Positions 63,256 through 64,000 of a stretch of DNA of 64,000 nucleotides are shown one piece after another. Source of the stretch: Blasia pusilla. Taxonomy: Eukaryota; Marchantiophyta; Marchantiopsida; Blasiales. The DNA is taken from positions 17,546,001-17,610,000 of the forward strand of contig CM114274.1 of NCBI GenBank assembly GCA_050084515.1, in the 5' to 3' direction. Below the pieces are notes generated by a model. That model searched no databases. It worked only from the letters and a program-made list of their open reading frames with translations, and was not told the origin of the DNA. Made by a program: the position numbers and the translations under genes. Numbering within the stretch: position 1 is the first letter of the stretch; every line of letters starts with the position of its first letter.

Positions 63256-63295
63256 AAGAAGTTTCCCCACTTCTCGAGAAGTGGGGAAACTTCTT
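63256..63295. repeat. 40-bp perfect palindrome at the gypsy boundary
   Basis: AAGAAGTTTCCCCACTTCTC is followed directly by its complement GAGAAGTGGGGAAACTTCTT, centred on CTCGAG. Three bases later recognisable gypsy RT sequence begins. Confidence 0.95.
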
Positions 63296-63298
63296 ATC

Positions 63299-64000
63299 TA
63301 TTCGAAGTCACTAGAGGAGCACGTTCGACATGTGAGAGGGGTCTTGTCTAAGCTAAGGGCAACTCAGCTATATGCGAATGTAGAGAAGAGCGAATTTGGT
63401 TTGAGCAAGATCAAATTCTTGGGTCACGTGGTCAGTGCAGATGGCGTCAGTCCAGACATGGAGAAAGTGAAAGCGATTGTCGAGTGGGAACCCCCATCCA
63501 CTGTAAAGGGGATGATGAGGTTGATAGGTGCGGTGCAGTTCTATCGCACTTATGTGAAAAACTTTTCGGGAATTGTGAGACCTCTCACGGATTGGCCCGC
63601 AAAGTTTGCCAACACGACTTGGACCAAGGAAGTTAATGAGGCATTCAGCCGAGTGAAGGAGATTCTATCGCAGGAACCAGTATTGAAGCTGTCGGAGTTT
63701 GACAAACCGTTCGAAGTGCATACCGATGCTAGTGATTTCGCGGTCGCAGGAATGTTGGTGCAAGAAGGGAGACCGGTGGCATACGAGAGCAAGAAGCTTA
63801 GCGATATTGAAAGGAGATGGCCTACTCACGAGAAAGAGTTGTTCGCGGTGGTACATTGCTTGAGGAAGTTGCGGCATTATCTAGGGCTCCACAGGACTCG
63901 AGTATTCACAGATAATATATCACTCAAGTATTTTGAGACCCAGGATCGAGTGACACCAAAGCAACTGCGATGGCATGATACCTTGGCGCTGATGGATGTT
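63299..64000 (+). CDS. chromovirus-like gypsy pol (RT end, RNase H), open and running off the window
   Basis: The frame is open from a stop at 63,254 to the window end. Homology starts at 63,299 with YSKSLEEHVRHVRGVLSKLR, the segment immediately after the RT YxDD box, which is missing. Then KSEFGLSKIKFLGHVVSADG, RLIGAVQFYRTYVKNFSGIV, and RNase H: FEVHTDASDFAVAGMLVQEG (Asp), RRWPTHEKELFAVVHCLRKL (Glu), RVFTDNISLKYFETQ (Asp), all catalytic residues kept. The TDNxxLKYFxTQ and PKQLRWHD style is that of chromoviruses. It has no stop over 700 bp, so this is the least decayed LTR-element pol in the window. The 5' end is truncated at the palindrome. Confidence 0.9.

Noticed and set aside
1-64000. tRNA or rRNA genes
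   Set aside because: I looked for the GGTTCGANTCC B-box on both strands and for conserved rRNA core strings and found none outside chance partial matches. A covariance-model scan could still find degenerate copies.

Overview
This window is a transposon graveyard from a streptophyte (plant-lineage) nuclear genome. No intact host gene, rRNA, tRNA or CRISPR array could be found. The plant assignment rests on Ty1/copia elements whose primer-binding site matches plant initiator-Met tRNA (TGGTATCAGAGC), on a plant-type Ty3/gypsy with a DGGSG protease motif, and on L1-like LINEs. The unusual guests suggest a non-seed plant or charophyte-grade genome rather than a typical angiosperm, but the species cannot be named from sequence alone. 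These guests are a DNA-methyltransferase gypsy, a non-LTR element with a C-terminal restriction-like endonuclease, and an unnamed transposase-like family. Almost every reading frame is broken by stops and frameshifts.

Layout. 1-3351: the 3' part of a copia element (+), with a second LTR plus PBS lodged inverted in its RNase H. 3352-8140: an L1-like LINE (-) whose endonuclease half is inverted, broken up by a GC-rich repeat and by the 3' end of a gypsy ending in a PHD finger. 9.9-15.8 kb: two tail-to-tail copies of a C2H2/RT/restriction-like-endonuclease non-LTR element. 16.1-16.85 kb: an unrecognised ORF pair. 16.85-22.3 kb: non-coding. 22.3-26.55 kb: two copia fragments fused head to head. 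26.55-33.2 kb: non-coding. 33.25-36.54 kb: an unnamed transposase-like gene with a 414-residue open frame. 38.7-56.4 kb: a large gypsy (-) with an upstream ORF, an array of about 180-bp tandem repeats, gag, protease, RT, RNase H and integrase. It is split at 45.33/54.47 kb by a second gypsy (+). 57.1-57.8 kb: another GC-rich repeat block. 57.8-63.25 kb: mostly featureless. 63.26-64 kb: a 40-bp perfect palindrome abutting an open chromovirus-like gypsy pol that runs off the window.

The most notable object is the nested gypsy at 45,335-54,466. Its order is gag (CCHC) - protease - C5 cytosine DNA methyltransferase - RT - RNase H - integrase - PHD finger. Methyltransferase motifs I, IV (GWPC), VI (ENV), VIII-like and X occur in canonical order, spread over several frames. 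The element therefore once carried a chromatin 'writer' (DNMT) and a chromatin 'reader' (PHD at the integrase C terminus). The PHD is repeated in a second copy at 6.3 kb. Retrotransposon-borne DNMTs have been reported from dinoflagellates and the charophyte Klebsormidium. The DNMT plus PHD combination seen here deserves follow-up.

A second window-wide signal is an excess of perfect short-loop inverted repeats (arms of 13-20 bp) at unrelated places. At two of them, comparison of paralogous copies shows that one arm was newly written as an inverted copy of the other. This looks like recurrent snap-back templated repair.
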